In this document: piece by piece, positions 1 through 8,107 of the stretch | Layout: every line of letters starts with the position of its first letter | Numbering within the stretch: the first letter of the stretch is position 1 | Assembly: GCA_002683775.1 (NCBI GenBank) | Contig: NYTT01000069.1 | Coordinates: 1-22,065 of the forward strand | DNA: 22,065 bases | Origin: Flavobacteriales bacterium | GTDB lineage: Bacteria; Bacteroidota; Bacteroidia; Flavobacteriales; BACL11 | Direction: 5' to 3' | Program-made: the position numbers and the translations under genes | The notes under the pieces: model-generated | What the model saw: the letters and a program-made list of their open reading frames with translations, nothing else | Told to the model about the DNA's origin: nothing | The model's database searches: none

Positions 1-92
1 AAGGGCTTCTTACAAGAGACCCTAGAGTAGTTGAAAGAAAAAAACCTGGTCAGAAAAAAGCAAGGAAGAAATTCCAGTGGGTTAAAAGATAG
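1..92 (+). CDS. rpsI: 30S ribosomal protein uS9, C-terminal end (partial)
   Basis: The window opens inside this gene; the frame beginning at base 3 reads 29 residues to a TAG at 90-92. The visible end contains LLTRDPRVVERKKPGQKKAR and finishes FQWVKR, which is the basic C-terminal tail of uS9 that reaches into the ribosomal P site and contacts tRNA; the terminal lysine-arginine is the conserved ending. Position directly before rpsB and tsf fits the rplM-rpsI-rpsB-tsf order common in Bacteroidota. Only the tail is visible, so the start and globular domain cannot be judged. Confidence 0.93.
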   Translation, partial: GLLTRDPRVVERKKPGQKKARKKFQWVKR

Positions 93-190
93 AAACATCA
101 ATTTATTAATAAATGTTTAGCATCTAAACTTTATGGACAAGTTATAGACTTCTACCATACAGTTGCTTAACGAACTAAAAGAAAGTAAAC
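93..190 (+). promoter_or_regulatory. Structured leader between rpsI and rpsB (candidate)
   Basis: The 98-base gap has no TAnnTTTG promoter that I can see but contains overlapping inverted repeats. Bases 101-114 are a perfect 14-base palindrome (ATTTATTAATAAAT). AAACAT at 93-98 can pair with ATGTTT at 113-118. GTTTAG at 115-120 pairs with CTAAAC at 124-129 around a CAT loop. The second and third pairings share bases 115-118 and exclude one another. Ribosomal-protein leaders often regulate by such switching, but protein binding here is inference; AT-rich sequence yields such repeats by chance. Confidence 0.3.
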
Positions 191-946
191 ATGTCAAGAA
201 CAAATTTTAAAGAATTATTAAGTGCAGGGGTTCATTTTGGACACCTAAAGAAAAAGTATAATCCAGCTATGGCTCCATATGTTTTTATGGAAAGAAATGG
301 AATCCATATTATCGATTTAAATAAAACAGTAGCAATGATAGAAGATGCTGCAAGTGCAATGAAACAAATTGCTAAATCTGGAAAAAAAATACTTTTTGTT
401 GCAACAAAAAAGCAAGCAAAAGGTATTATAGCTGAAACAGCTCAAGCTTTAAATATGCCCTACATTACTGAAAGGTGGCCTGGTGGTTTACTCACAAATT
501 TTGCGACGATCAGAAAATCAATTAAGAAGATGCAAACAATTGATAAGATGAAAGTTGATGGAACGTTTGATAGTTTATCCAAAAGAGAAAGATTACAAAT
601 AGATAGACAGAGAGCTAAGCTTGAGTTAAATCTTGGTAGTATTGTTAAGATGACGAGAATGCCTGAGGCTATCTTTGTTGTTGATACTAACAAGGAAAAT
701 ATTGCTGTAGCTGAGGCAAATACTTTAGGTATTAGAACTTTCGCAATGAACGATACTAATACTAATCCAAAGATGATAAACTTTCCTATACCATCAAACG
801 ATGATGCATCCAAATCTATCGAATGTATCTTATCAATAATAAAACAAGCTGTTGCTGAAGGACTTGAGGAAAGAGGAGCTGAACAACAAGCTAAAGATGA
901 AGAAAAGAAAGAAAAGGCAAAGCAAATTACTGAAGAAAAAGAATAG
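191..946 (+). CDS. rpsB: 30S ribosomal protein uS2
   Basis: A 251-residue protein of normal uS2 length. The N-terminus (NFKELLSAGVHFGHLKKKYNP) is the conserved uS2 opening, followed by FVATKKQAK near residue 70, ERWPGGLLTNF near 93-103, and a family-typical FVVDTNKE segment near 162-170. uS2 binds late to the 30S body near the platform and helps hold bS1 and mRNA near the anti-Shine-Dalgarno region. The last 25 or so residues form a charged Glu/Lys-rich tail (from about residue 225) that is likely disordered. It is followed 28 bases later by tsf, the usual operon partner, and probably co-transcribed from upstream of rpsI. Confidence 0.97.
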   Translation: MSRTNFKELLSAGVHFGHLKKKYNPAMAPYVFMERNGIHIIDLNKTVAMIEDAASAMKQIAKSGKKILFVATKKQAKGIIAETAQALNMPYITERWPGGLLTNFATIRKSIKKMQTIDKMKVDGTFDSLSKRERLQIDRQRAKLELNLGSIVKMTRMPEAIFVVDTNKENIAVAEANTLGIRTFAMNDTNTNPKMINFPIPSNDDASKSIECILSIIKQAVAEGLEERGAEQQAKDEEKKEKAKQITEEKE

Positions 947-974
947 ATAAAACTTAAAATACAACCTTATAATA

Positions 975-1940
975 ATGGTAAATATTAAAGCTGCTGATGT
1001 AGCAAAACTAAGAAAACAAACTGGTGCTGGTATGATGGATTGTAAAAAAGCATTAGTAGAAGCTGAAGGAGACTTTGACGTTGCTATTGACGTCCTAAGA
1101 AAAAAAGGGCAAAAAGTAGCTGCTAAACGTGCAGATCGTCAAGCTAGTGAAGGAATTGCAATTACAAAGATTAATGATACTAATACAATTGGTGTTGCGA
1201 TTGTATTAGCATGTGAAACTGATTTTGTTGCAAAGAATGATTCATACAAAAGTTTAGCAACTGAGTTTGTAAATATTGCAATAAATCATAATGATAAAGA
1301 ATCATTTCTTAATGCAGATTTTGGAGAAATGACTGTTTCAGAAAAGCTAATAGAGCAAACTGGTGTTATAGGTGAAAAGTTAGAAATTTCTGGTTTCGAA
1401 AGAGTAGAAGCTGATTATGTTGGATCGTATACTCACGGTAATAAAATTTCAGTAATAGTTGGTCTTGATAGTAATGTTGATGGTGAAGCTGAATTGTCAA
1501 AAGATCTTGCCATGCAAATTGCATCTATGGGCGCAACAACATTATCTTATAAAGATTTTGATCCAAATTTTGTTGTATCTGAAACTGAAGCTAGGATAGC
1601 TGTTATCGAAAAGGAAAATGTTGAGTTAGGTAGATTAGGTAAAACACTAAAGAATATACCTCTTTACATATCAATGTTGCAATTAACAGATGAGGTTATT
1701 AAAAATGCAAAATCTACTATTGAGGCCGAACTTAAATCTGAAGGTAAACCAGAACATATTTGGGATAAGATTGTGCCTGGTAAAATCGATAGATTTATTT
1801 CAGATAATACTACGCTTGATCAAGAAATGTGTCTACTTGATCAGAAATTTATAAAGGATGAATCAAAAAATGTTTCTGAATATATTTCTACATATGGAGA
1901 AGTTAATGTTACTGAATTTAAAAAAGTTTCACTAGGATAA
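975..1940 (+). CDS. tsf: Elongation factor Ts
   Basis: EF-Ts is the guanine nucleotide exchange factor for EF-Tu in the cytoplasm. The N-terminal UBA-like domain is clear: ADVAKLRKQTGAGMMDCKKA, then DVLRKKGQKVAAKRADRQASEG. The EF-Tu contact motif TDFVAKN follows at about residues 81-87. The remaining two core subdomains extend to residue 321. This is longer than the approximately 280 residues of E. coli but usual in flavobacteria, where the second core subdomain carries an insertion. The gene follows rpsB and is closed by an intrinsic terminator starting about 15 bases after the stop codon. Confidence 0.96.
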   Translation: MVNIKAADVAKLRKQTGAGMMDCKKALVEAEGDFDVAIDVLRKKGQKVAAKRADRQASEGIAITKINDTNTIGVAIVLACETDFVAKNDSYKSLATEFVNIAINHNDKESFLNADFGEMTVSEKLIEQTGVIGEKLEISGFERVEADYVGSYTHGNKISVIVGLDSNVDGEAELSKDLAMQIASMGATTLSYKDFDPNFVVSETEARIAVIEKENVELGRLGKTLKNIPLYISMLQLTDEVIKNAKSTIEAELKSEGKPEHIWDKIVPGKIDRFISDNTTLDQEMCLLDQKFIKDESKNVSEYISTYGEVNVTEFKKVSLG

Positions 1941-1955
1941 TTACTTTTAAAAAGT

Positions 1956-1987
1956 AAAAAAAACCACTCTTCTAGAGTGGTTTTTTT
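1956..1987 (+). terminator. Intrinsic terminator after tsf
   Basis: A perfect 7-bp stem, CCACTCT at 1964-1970 and AGAGTGG at 1974-1980, closes on a TCT loop. It is flanked by eight A before and seven T after, which extend the pairing and supply the U-tract. It separates the rpsB-tsf unit from pyrH; being symmetric, it could also act on the opposite strand. Confidence 0.88.
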
Positions 1988-2025
1988 ATGTCATGATTTT
2001 AATTATCTTAATTAAATCAAATAGT

Positions 2026-2033
2026 TATCTTTG
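2026..2033 (+). promoter_or_regulatory. Putative -7 promoter element for pyrH
   Basis: TATCTTTG matches the Bacteroidota -7 consensus TAnnTTTG. It lies 16 bases before the pyrH ATG, giving a leader of roughly ten bases, and just after a terminator, so a new transcript is expected here. I see no good -33 TTG at the right distance; the region instead holds an inverted repeat at 1995-2018. Confidence 0.55.
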
Positions 2034-2049
2034 AAAAACTTTTAAAGAC

Positions 2050-2757
2050 ATGGAATATAAAAGAATACTATTAAAGCTTAGCGGAGAATCTCTTATGGGG
2101 AATGGGGAATATGGTATTGACCCAAAGATGTTGAGCAAATATGCTAATGATATTTCTAGCATTGTAGCTAAAAATGTTGAAGTTGCTGTTGTCATAGGAG
2201 GAGGTAATATTTACCGAGGTATTCAATCTGAGGGGGCCGGATTTGATCGCGTACAAGGTGATCACATGGGAATGCTTGCTACTATAATTAACGGTATGGC
2301 ATTACAATCTGCATTAGAATCAATAAATATAGAAACTAGATTACTAACAGCTATTAGAATGGAACAGGTTGCTGAACCGTATATTAGAAGGAAGGCTATG
2401 AGACATCTCCAAAAAGGTAGAGTTGTTATTTTTGGAGGAGGAACAGGAAATCCTTATTTCACAACAGATACTGCCGCTACTTTAAGAGCAATTGAAATAG
2501 AAGCAGATATTATTCTAAAAGGAACAAGAGTTGATGGCATTTATACTGAAGACCCAGAAAAGGTTTCTTCGGCAAAAAAATTCAATACTATAACTTTTAC
2601 TGAAGTGTTAGAGAAAAAATTGAATATTATGGACTTAACTGCATTTACATTATGTCAGGAAAACAACTTACCAATTAAAGTGTTTAACATGAATGTAGAA
2701 GGAAGTCTTACACGAATTTGTGAGGGTGAAGATGTAGGAACTTTAGTTAATCATTAA
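2050..2757 (+). CDS. pyrH: UMP kinase
   Basis: The enzyme phosphorylates UMP to UDP with ATP in the cytoplasm, a step in pyrimidine nucleotide synthesis. At 235 residues it has the normal bacterial size. Amino-acid-kinase fold motifs are visible in order: KRILLKLSGESL at residues 4-15, VVIGGGNIYRG near 47-57, DRVQGDHMGMLATIINGMAL near 66-85, GGGTGNPYFTTDTAA near 128-142 and KGTRVDGIYTEDP near 157-169. The ATG is preceded by a -7 element and a terminator, so pyrH opens its transcription unit. It is followed by frr after 11 bases, an order conserved across most bacteria. Confidence 0.97.
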   Translation: MEYKRILLKLSGESLMGNGEYGIDPKMLSKYANDISSIVAKNVEVAVVIGGGNIYRGIQSEGAGFDRVQGDHMGMLATIINGMALQSALESINIETRLLTAIRMEQVAEPYIRRKAMRHLQKGRVVIFGGGTGNPYFTTDTAATLRAIEIEADIILKGTRVDGIYTEDPEKVSSAKKFNTITFTEVLEKKLNIMDLTAFTLCQENNLPIKVFNMNVEGSLTRICEGEDVGTLVNH

Positions 2758-2768
2758 AAAAATAATAT

Positions 2769-3332
2769 ATGACAGAGGAGGTTCAAATAAATTTAGACAT
2801 AGCAAAAGATTCGATGTTAGAATCAATTTCTAGACTTGAAATAGCATTATCAAAAATAAGAGCTGGAAAAGCTAATCCACAAATGCTTAGTACAGTAAAA
2901 GTTGATTATTATGGAGTTCAAACTCCATTATCTCAAGCTGCAAATGTATCTACAACAGATGCTCAGACTATTTCTGTTCAGCCTTTTGATAAAAGTTTGA
3001 TAGCAGAGATAGAAAATGCTATAACTGAGGCAAATTTAGGTTTTAACCCATCTAATAATGGAGAAAAAGTCATAATCAATGTACCACCATTAACTGAAGA
3101 AAGACGAAAAGCACTTGTTAGACAGGCAAAATCTGAAATAGAGAATGCAAAAGTTAGCATTAGAAATATTAGACAAAAAGCAAACGATGAAATGAAAAAA
3201 CTTGGTAAAGATGGTTTGTCTGAAGATATTGTTCGAGATGCAGAGAATTCAGTTCAGGAGCTAACTAATATTTATTCTGGTAAAATTGATAATATCTATT
3301 CTAAAAAGGAATCAGATATTATGACTGTATAA
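2769..3332 (+). CDS. frr: Ribosome recycling factor
   Basis: RRF works with EF-G to split post-termination ribosomes. The 187-residue length is normal. Visible family signatures are SRLEIALSKIRAGKANPQML near residues 21-40, the VQTPLSQAANVS segment of domain II, and the C-terminal three-helix-bundle motif PPLTEERRKALVRQAK near 106-121 followed by RNIRQKANDEMKKL. It sits 11 bases after pyrH and 16 bases before rmlA, so the four genes from pyrH to 5171 are probably one operon. Confidence 0.97.
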   Translation: MTEEVQINLDIAKDSMLESISRLEIALSKIRAGKANPQMLSTVKVDYYGVQTPLSQAANVSTTDAQTISVQPFDKSLIAEIENAITEANLGFNPSNNGEKVIINVPPLTEERRKALVRQAKSEIENAKVSIRNIRQKANDEMKKLGKDGLSEDIVRDAENSVQELTNIYSGKIDNIYSKKESDIMTV

Positions 3333-3348
3333 TTAAAGAAACACGACT

Positions 3349-4206
3349 TTGAAAGGAATCATTTTAGCAGGAGGATCAGGGACAAGACTACATCCACTTA
3401 CTTTAGCAATTAGTAAACAATTGATGCCTATATACGATAAGCCAATGATTTATTATCCATTGTCAACTTTAATTTATTCTGGTATTAATGAAATACTAAT
3501 TATTTCTACTCCCCACGATTTGCCACTATTTAAAAAATTATTAGGAAACGGAACGCAAATTGGATGTAATATTGAGTATAAAGTTCAGGAAATTCCAAAT
3601 GGATTAGCACAGGCCTTTTTAATAGGTGAAGAGTTTATTGGAGACGATGATGTTTGTTTAATTTTAGGTGATAATATTTTTCAAATGAAAATAAAAACAC
3701 TTCAGGAATGTAGAGCGGTTACTGGAGCAACTATCTTTGGGTATCATGTTAATGATCCTCAGAGATATGGTGTTGTAGAATTTGATAAAGATTTTTATGC
3801 ACTCTCTTTAGATGAGAAACCCTCTGTCCCTAAATCTAATTATGCTGTCCCGGGACTTTATTTTTATAAAAACTCTGTTGTTAAAATTGCCAAAAATATA
3901 AAGCCATCAAAAAGAGGCGAATATGAAATAACAGATATTAACAAAGAATATCTAAAACAAGGAAAACTAAATGTTAAGTTGCTAGGTAGAGGTACGACAT
4001 GGCTTGATACAGGAACATTCTCATCTTTAATGCAAGCTAATCAGTATGTTCAATTAATTGAGGAAAGGCAAGGTAGAAAAATTGGTTGTATTGAAGAAGC
4101 TGCATTTAGAATGGGGTATATTGATAAAGAAAAATTACTTGAAATTGCCAAACCACTGTCTAAAAGTGGCTATGGAGATTATTTAATTAGATTAGCAAAT
4201 ATTTAG
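3349..4206 (+). CDS. rmlA: Glucose-1-phosphate thymidylyltransferase
   Basis: RmlA makes dTDP-glucose from dTTP and glucose-1-phosphate, the first step to dTDP-rhamnose and related surface sugars. The 285-residue length is typical. Motifs: nucleotide-binding LAGGSGTRLHPLT near residues 6-18, KQLMPIYDKPMIYYPLS near 24-40, LGDNIF near 106-111, LDEKP near 154-158, RGEYEITDIN and GRGTTWLDTGT near 214-224. The start is TTG: the family N-terminus begins precisely with the KGIILAGGSG that follows it, and no in-frame ATG lies close by. RmlB, C and D are not in the window. Placement between frr and a prenyl synthase is unusual. It overlaps the next gene by one base. Confidence 0.94.
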   Translation: MKGIILAGGSGTRLHPLTLAISKQLMPIYDKPMIYYPLSTLIYSGINEILIISTPHDLPLFKKLLGNGTQIGCNIEYKVQEIPNGLAQAFLIGEEFIGDDDVCLILGDNIFQMKIKTLQECRAVTGATIFGYHVNDPQRYGVVEFDKDFYALSLDEKPSVPKSNYAVPGLYFYKNSVVKIAKNIKPSKRGEYEITDINKEYLKQGKLNVKLLGRGTTWLDTGTFSSLMQANQYVQLIEERQGRKIGCIEEAAFRMGYIDKEKLLEIAKPLSKSGYGDYLIRLANI

Positions 4207-5171
4207 TGAAAGATTTATCACAAATTGCAGAAATTATTGAAGCTGAGATTAATAATACTTCTTATCTTAAAGATCCAGAAAATCTCTATTCACCAATTGA
4301 ATATACAATGGAATTTGGTGGCAAACGAATCAGGCCTATTTTATTGTTAATCTCATATCAACTTTTTAACGATAATATTGAGAGAGCATTTTCACCAGCA
4401 AAAGCTATTGAGATCTTTCATAATTTTACTTTACTTCATGATGATATCATGGACAAGGCTCCTTTAAGAAGAGGAAAAATTACTGTGCATAAAAAATGGA
4501 ATAATAATATTGCTATTTTATCTGGTGATGTAATGATGATTCACGCTTATCAACTACTAACTCAAGTAGAGTCTAAATATTTAAAAACTATATTAAATAT
4601 ATTTAATAAAGCAGCTATTGAAGTATGTGAGGGGCAACAATGGGATATGGATTTTGAATCTACAGATGATGTTCTTTTAATTGATTATATGAAGATGATT
4701 GAATTTAAAACTGCTGTACTTCTAGCTGCATCCTTAAAGATTGGTGCTGTTTTAGCTGATGCCAATGATAAAGATCAGAACCATCTTTATGAATTTGGGC
4801 TCAATATGGGGATTGCATTTCAATTAAAAGATGATTTATTGGATGTTTTTGGCACATCTAAATTATTTGGAAAAAAAATAGGTGGTGATATTCTTGCTAA
4901 TAAAAAGACCTTTTTATATTTAAAAGCACTTCAAATATCTGACATTTCTACTAAATTGAAATTAAAAAAATTATATACAAGTAAAGATGAATATGATACA
5001 AAAGTTGAGAAAGTTAAAAATATTTTTCTTGACTTGAATATTAAGAAACACACTTTAGACCTTATGAAGGCATATTATATTAAGGCAATGAAGCATTTAG
5101 ATGCCATTGATTCTGATAAGAAATCCCCATTAATTGATTTTGCTGATAAATTAATGCAAAGGGATAGGTAG
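4206..5171 (+). CDS. Polyprenyl diphosphate synthase (trans-isoprenyl, likely short chain)
   Basis: A 321-residue all-alpha prenyltransferase that condenses isopentenyl diphosphate onto allylic diphosphates. Visible motifs are GGKRIRP at 38-44 for diphosphate binding, the first Asp-rich motif DDIMD at 79-83, RRGKITVHKKW just after it, and the second Asp-rich motif DDLLD at 209-213. The first motif has no two-residue insertion, and the residue five positions before it is Phe74; a bulky residue there usually limits product length to about C15-C20, so farnesyl- or geranylgeranyl-diphosphate synthase is more likely than octaprenyl. That chain-length call is inference. The start is GTG, sharing its first G with the TAG of rmlA, which suggests translational coupling. 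Confidence 0.85.
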   Translation: MKDLSQIAEIIEAEINNTSYLKDPENLYSPIEYTMEFGGKRIRPILLLISYQLFNDNIERAFSPAKAIEIFHNFTLLHDDIMDKAPLRRGKITVHKKWNNNIAILSGDVMMIHAYQLLTQVESKYLKTILNIFNKAAIEVCEGQQWDMDFESTDDVLLIDYMKMIEFKTAVLLAASLKIGAVLADANDKDQNHLYEFGLNMGIAFQLKDDLLDVFGTSKLFGKKIGGDILANKKTFLYLKALQISDISTKLKLKKLYTSKDEYDTKVEKVKNIFLDLNIKKHTLDLMKAYYIKAMKHLDAIDSDKKSPLIDFADKLMQRDR

Positions 5172-5231
5172 ATGTTAATGTTTAACACAAATACTTTATT
5201 AATTTATCTGCTGTATATCATAAAAAATAGA

Positions 5232-5239
5232 TAATTTTG
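5232..5239 (+). promoter_or_regulatory. Putative -7 promoter element for sucA
   Basis: TAATTTTG matches TAnnTTTG and lies 23 bases before the ATG at 5263, leaving a leader of about 15-20 bases. An alternative TTG start at 5251 would leave almost no leader. No clear -33 TTG is present. Confidence 0.45.
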
Positions 5240-5262
5240 TATAAAATTTTTTGCATTTTATA

Positions 5263-7962
5263 ATGGATAATTTCTCATTCTTAGGCTCTGCACATACAAA
5301 GATGATTGAAGCATTGTATGAAAAATTTACACTAGACCCCCAGAGTATAGACAAAGAATGGAGTCATTTTTTTAAAGGATATGATTTTGCAAAGGAGGTT
5401 TACTCTGATGATGATATCCCACAATATTTTCAAAAAGAATTTAAGGTAATCAACTTAATAGATGCATATAGAAAAAGCGGACATTTATTTACTAAAACTA
5501 ATCCTGTTAGAGAAAGAAGAAAGTATACACCCACCTTAGATTATAAAAATTTTGGTTTAGAGGAATCAGATTTAAAAGCTGAATTTCATGCCGGAACACT
5601 AGTTGGAATTGGGCCTTCTTCTTTGGAAACAATTATTAAACATTTACAGAAGGTATATTGTCAGTCTATTGGTATTGAATACATGTATATTAGAGATCCT
5701 GAAGAAATTAATTGGATTAAAGAAAGATTGCATAAAAATTCAAATACACCAGATTTCAAATCTAATGAGAAAGAACACATACTACATAAATTAAATCAGG
5801 CAGTAGCATTTGAAAATTTCTTGCATAAAAAGTTTGTAGGTCAAAAAAGATTCTCTTTAGAAGGAGCAGAATCACTTATACCAGCTTTAGACGCACTTGT
5901 TGAACATAGTTCAAAACTAGGCGTTGAAGAATTTGTAATGGGTATGGCTCATCGAGGACGATTAAATGTTTTAGCAAATATTTTTAATAAAACTTACAAA
6001 GAGATTTTTTCAGAATTTGAAGGTAACATGTATGAAGATGATCTAATTTCAGGAGATGTAAAATATCATCTTGGATTTACATCATTCCAAAAATGTAATA
6101 ATGGCCGAAACGTTAAATTAAACTTAACTCCAAATCCATCACATTTAGAAGCAGTTAACCCTGTGGTACAAGGAATAACAAGAGCTAAACTTGACAGTAA
6201 ATATAATAGTGATACGACAAAAATATTACCGATTTTACTTCATGGTGATGCTGCTCTTGCAGGACAAGGAGTTGTGTATGAAGTTATTCAAATGGCTCAA
6301 TTAGATGGTTATAAAACTGGTGGAACTATTCATATTGCTGTTAATAATCAGGTAGGTTTTACTACTAATTATTTAGATGCAAGGTCGAGTACATACTGTA
6401 CAGATATTGCAAAAGTGACATTATCACCCGTCATACATGTCAATGGTGATGATGTCGAGGCTGTAGTTCATTCATTACAACTAGCTGTAGAATATAGACA
6501 AAAATATAAAAAAGATATTTTTATTGATTTGTTATGTTATAGAAAATATGGACATAATGAAGGAGATGAGCCAAGATTTACTCAGCCAAAATTGTACGAA
6601 ACAATTTCTAAACATAAGAACCCTCGTGAAATCTATATTCAGAAACTATTAAGTGAGGGGGTTGTTGAAAATAGTATAGCAAAAGAGTTAGAGAAAAAGT
6701 TCCAAAACCTACTTCAAGAAAGGTTTGATGAAGCAAAAGAAATTAAAAAAGCTAAAATCACAAGATTTCTCAAGGATGAGTGGAGTGATATTAAAAGAAA
6801 TTTTATTCCCACTTTTAAAATAGTGAAAAACTCTAATCTTACTGAGAAAAAAATCAGATTATTAGCTAAATCTCTTTACGAATTTCCAAAATCAGATCAA
6901 TTATTTAAAAAAACAAGAAAGCTACTTCTGGATCGAAAAAAAATGATTGAACAGTTAGATTCTTTAGATTGGGCTATGGGTGAATTACTAGCCTACGCAT
7001 CATTGCTAGATGAAGGGCATGATGTTCGACTAAGCGGTCAAGATGTTGAAAGAGGTACTTTTTCTCATAGACATGCGGTGCTAAAAGTTGAACAATCTGA
7101 AGAGGAAGTATGTCCATTAGATAACATTAATAGCGATGCAAATTTTGTAGCATATAATTCTTTACTTTCAGAATATGGTGTTTTAGGATTTGATTATGGT
7201 TATTCTATTACTCGCCCTGATGCACTTACAATCTGGGAGGCACAATTTGGAGATTTTTCAAATGGAGCTCAGATTCTTATTGATCAGTTCATTTCATGTG
7301 CTGAAGACAAATGGAAAGTAATGAGCGGCTTGGTAATTCTATTGCCACATGGATATGAGGGTCAAGGAGCAGAGCATTCTTCAGCAAGAATAGAACGATA
7401 TTTACAAATGTGTGCAAAATATAATATGCAGATTGTAAATTGTACCACTCCTGCTAATTTTTATCATTTAATAAGAAGACAATTAAAGAGAAATTATAGA
7501 AAACCACTTGTTGTTTTTACTCCGAAAAGTTTGCTTAGGCATCCACAATGTAGGTCTTCTGTCTCAGATTTAGTAAATGGATGTTTTGAAACGGTAATTG
7601 ATGATACACAATCATTAAATCTAATCGACAAGTTAGTTTTTTGTAGTGGTAAAATTTACTTTGAGTTATTAGATCGAAAACAAAATTTAGCTGCTAATCA
7701 TATTGCTATTATAAGAATTGAGCAGTTATTTCCATTAAACATAGAAAAAATAAAGAGAATCTTAAATAAGTATGATTATAAAGAACTTATCTGGGTTCAA
7801 GAGGAACCACAGAATATGGGAGCATGGTCATATATTCTACAAGAACTAAGGGAATATGATATACAAGTAATTGCAAGAAAATTTTCTGCTGCTACTGCAA
7901 GTGGTTCTAGCAAGAAATCTAATATTCAACAGGAAGAAATTATTAATAAGGTTTTTTTATAA
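5263..7962 (+). CDS. sucA: 2-oxoglutarate dehydrogenase E1 component
   Basis: E1o is the thiamine-diphosphate-dependent decarboxylase of the 2-oxoglutarate dehydrogenase complex in the TCA cycle. I take the ATG at 5263 (899 residues) because MDNFSFLGSAHTKMIEALYE matches the usual N-terminus, whereas the in-frame TTG at 5251 adds only four residues. Motifs in order: the E2-binding N-terminal helix, DPEEINWI near 150, MAHRGRLNVLANIF near 228-241, HGD at 327-329, VNNQVGF at 360-366 (thiamine diphosphate site), GHNEGDEPRFTQP at 430-442, a transketolase-like central domain with LPHGYEGQGAEHSSARIERY near 694-713, and WVQEEPQNMGAW near the end. It is followed by sucB after 145 bases without a visible terminator. 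Confidence 0.96.
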   Translation: MDNFSFLGSAHTKMIEALYEKFTLDPQSIDKEWSHFFKGYDFAKEVYSDDDIPQYFQKEFKVINLIDAYRKSGHLFTKTNPVRERRKYTPTLDYKNFGLEESDLKAEFHAGTLVGIGPSSLETIIKHLQKVYCQSIGIEYMYIRDPEEINWIKERLHKNSNTPDFKSNEKEHILHKLNQAVAFENFLHKKFVGQKRFSLEGAESLIPALDALVEHSSKLGVEEFVMGMAHRGRLNVLANIFNKTYKEIFSEFEGNMYEDDLISGDVKYHLGFTSFQKCNNGRNVKLNLTPNPSHLEAVNPVVQGITRAKLDSKYNSDTTKILPILLHGDAALAGQGVVYEVIQMAQLDGYKTGGTIHIAVNNQVGFTTNYLDARSSTYCTDIAKVTLSPVIHVNGDDVEAVVHSLQLAVEYRQKYKKDIFIDLLCYRKYGHNEGDEPRFTQPKLYETISKHKNPREIYIQKLLSEGVVENSIAKELEKKFQNLLQERFDEAKEIKKAKITRFLKDEWSDIKRNFIPTFKIVKNSNLTEKKIRLLAKSLYEFPKSDQLFKKTRKLLLDRKKMIEQLDSLDWAMGELLAYASLLDEGHDVRLSGQDVERGTFSHRHAVLKVEQSEEEVCPLDNINSDANFVAYNSLLSEYGVLGFDYGYSITRPDALTIWEAQFGDFSNGAQILIDQFISCAEDKWKVMSGLVILLPHGYEGQGAEHSSARIERYLQMCAKYNMQIVNCTTPANFYHLIRRQLKRNYRKPLVVFTPKSLLRHPQCRSSVSDLVNGCFETVIDDTQSLNLIDKLVFCSGKIYFELLDRKQNLAANHIAIIRIEQLFPLNIEKIKRILNKYDYKELIWVQEEPQNMGAWSYILQELREYDIQVIARKFSAATASGSSKKSNIQQEEIINKVFL

Positions 7963-8107
7963 TTATTAATTACAAACTAAAAAATAAAGTTTTACATTAG
8001 AAAAAAATAAGTGTTTATGTTAAAAAATAAATTTAATGATAAGTCTACAGTAGTGTGTATTCATATTTTAAATACAGTGAATTTTTCTATATAAAAGATT
8101 AGATATT

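Noticed and set aside
460..813. 117-codon minus-strand frame inside rpsB
   Set aside because: Antisense shadow of a conserved ribosomal protein gene, hydrophobic from the complement of charged codons, no start context.
1941..1957. Palindrome TTACTTTT-A-AAAAGTAA after tsf as a regulatory site
   Set aside because: It is A/T-only apart from one pair, directly abuts the terminator, and most likely reflects local base composition.
5251..5262. TTG start for sucA four codons upstream
   Set aside because: The ATG at 5263 matches the family N-terminus and gives a sensible leader from the -7 element.
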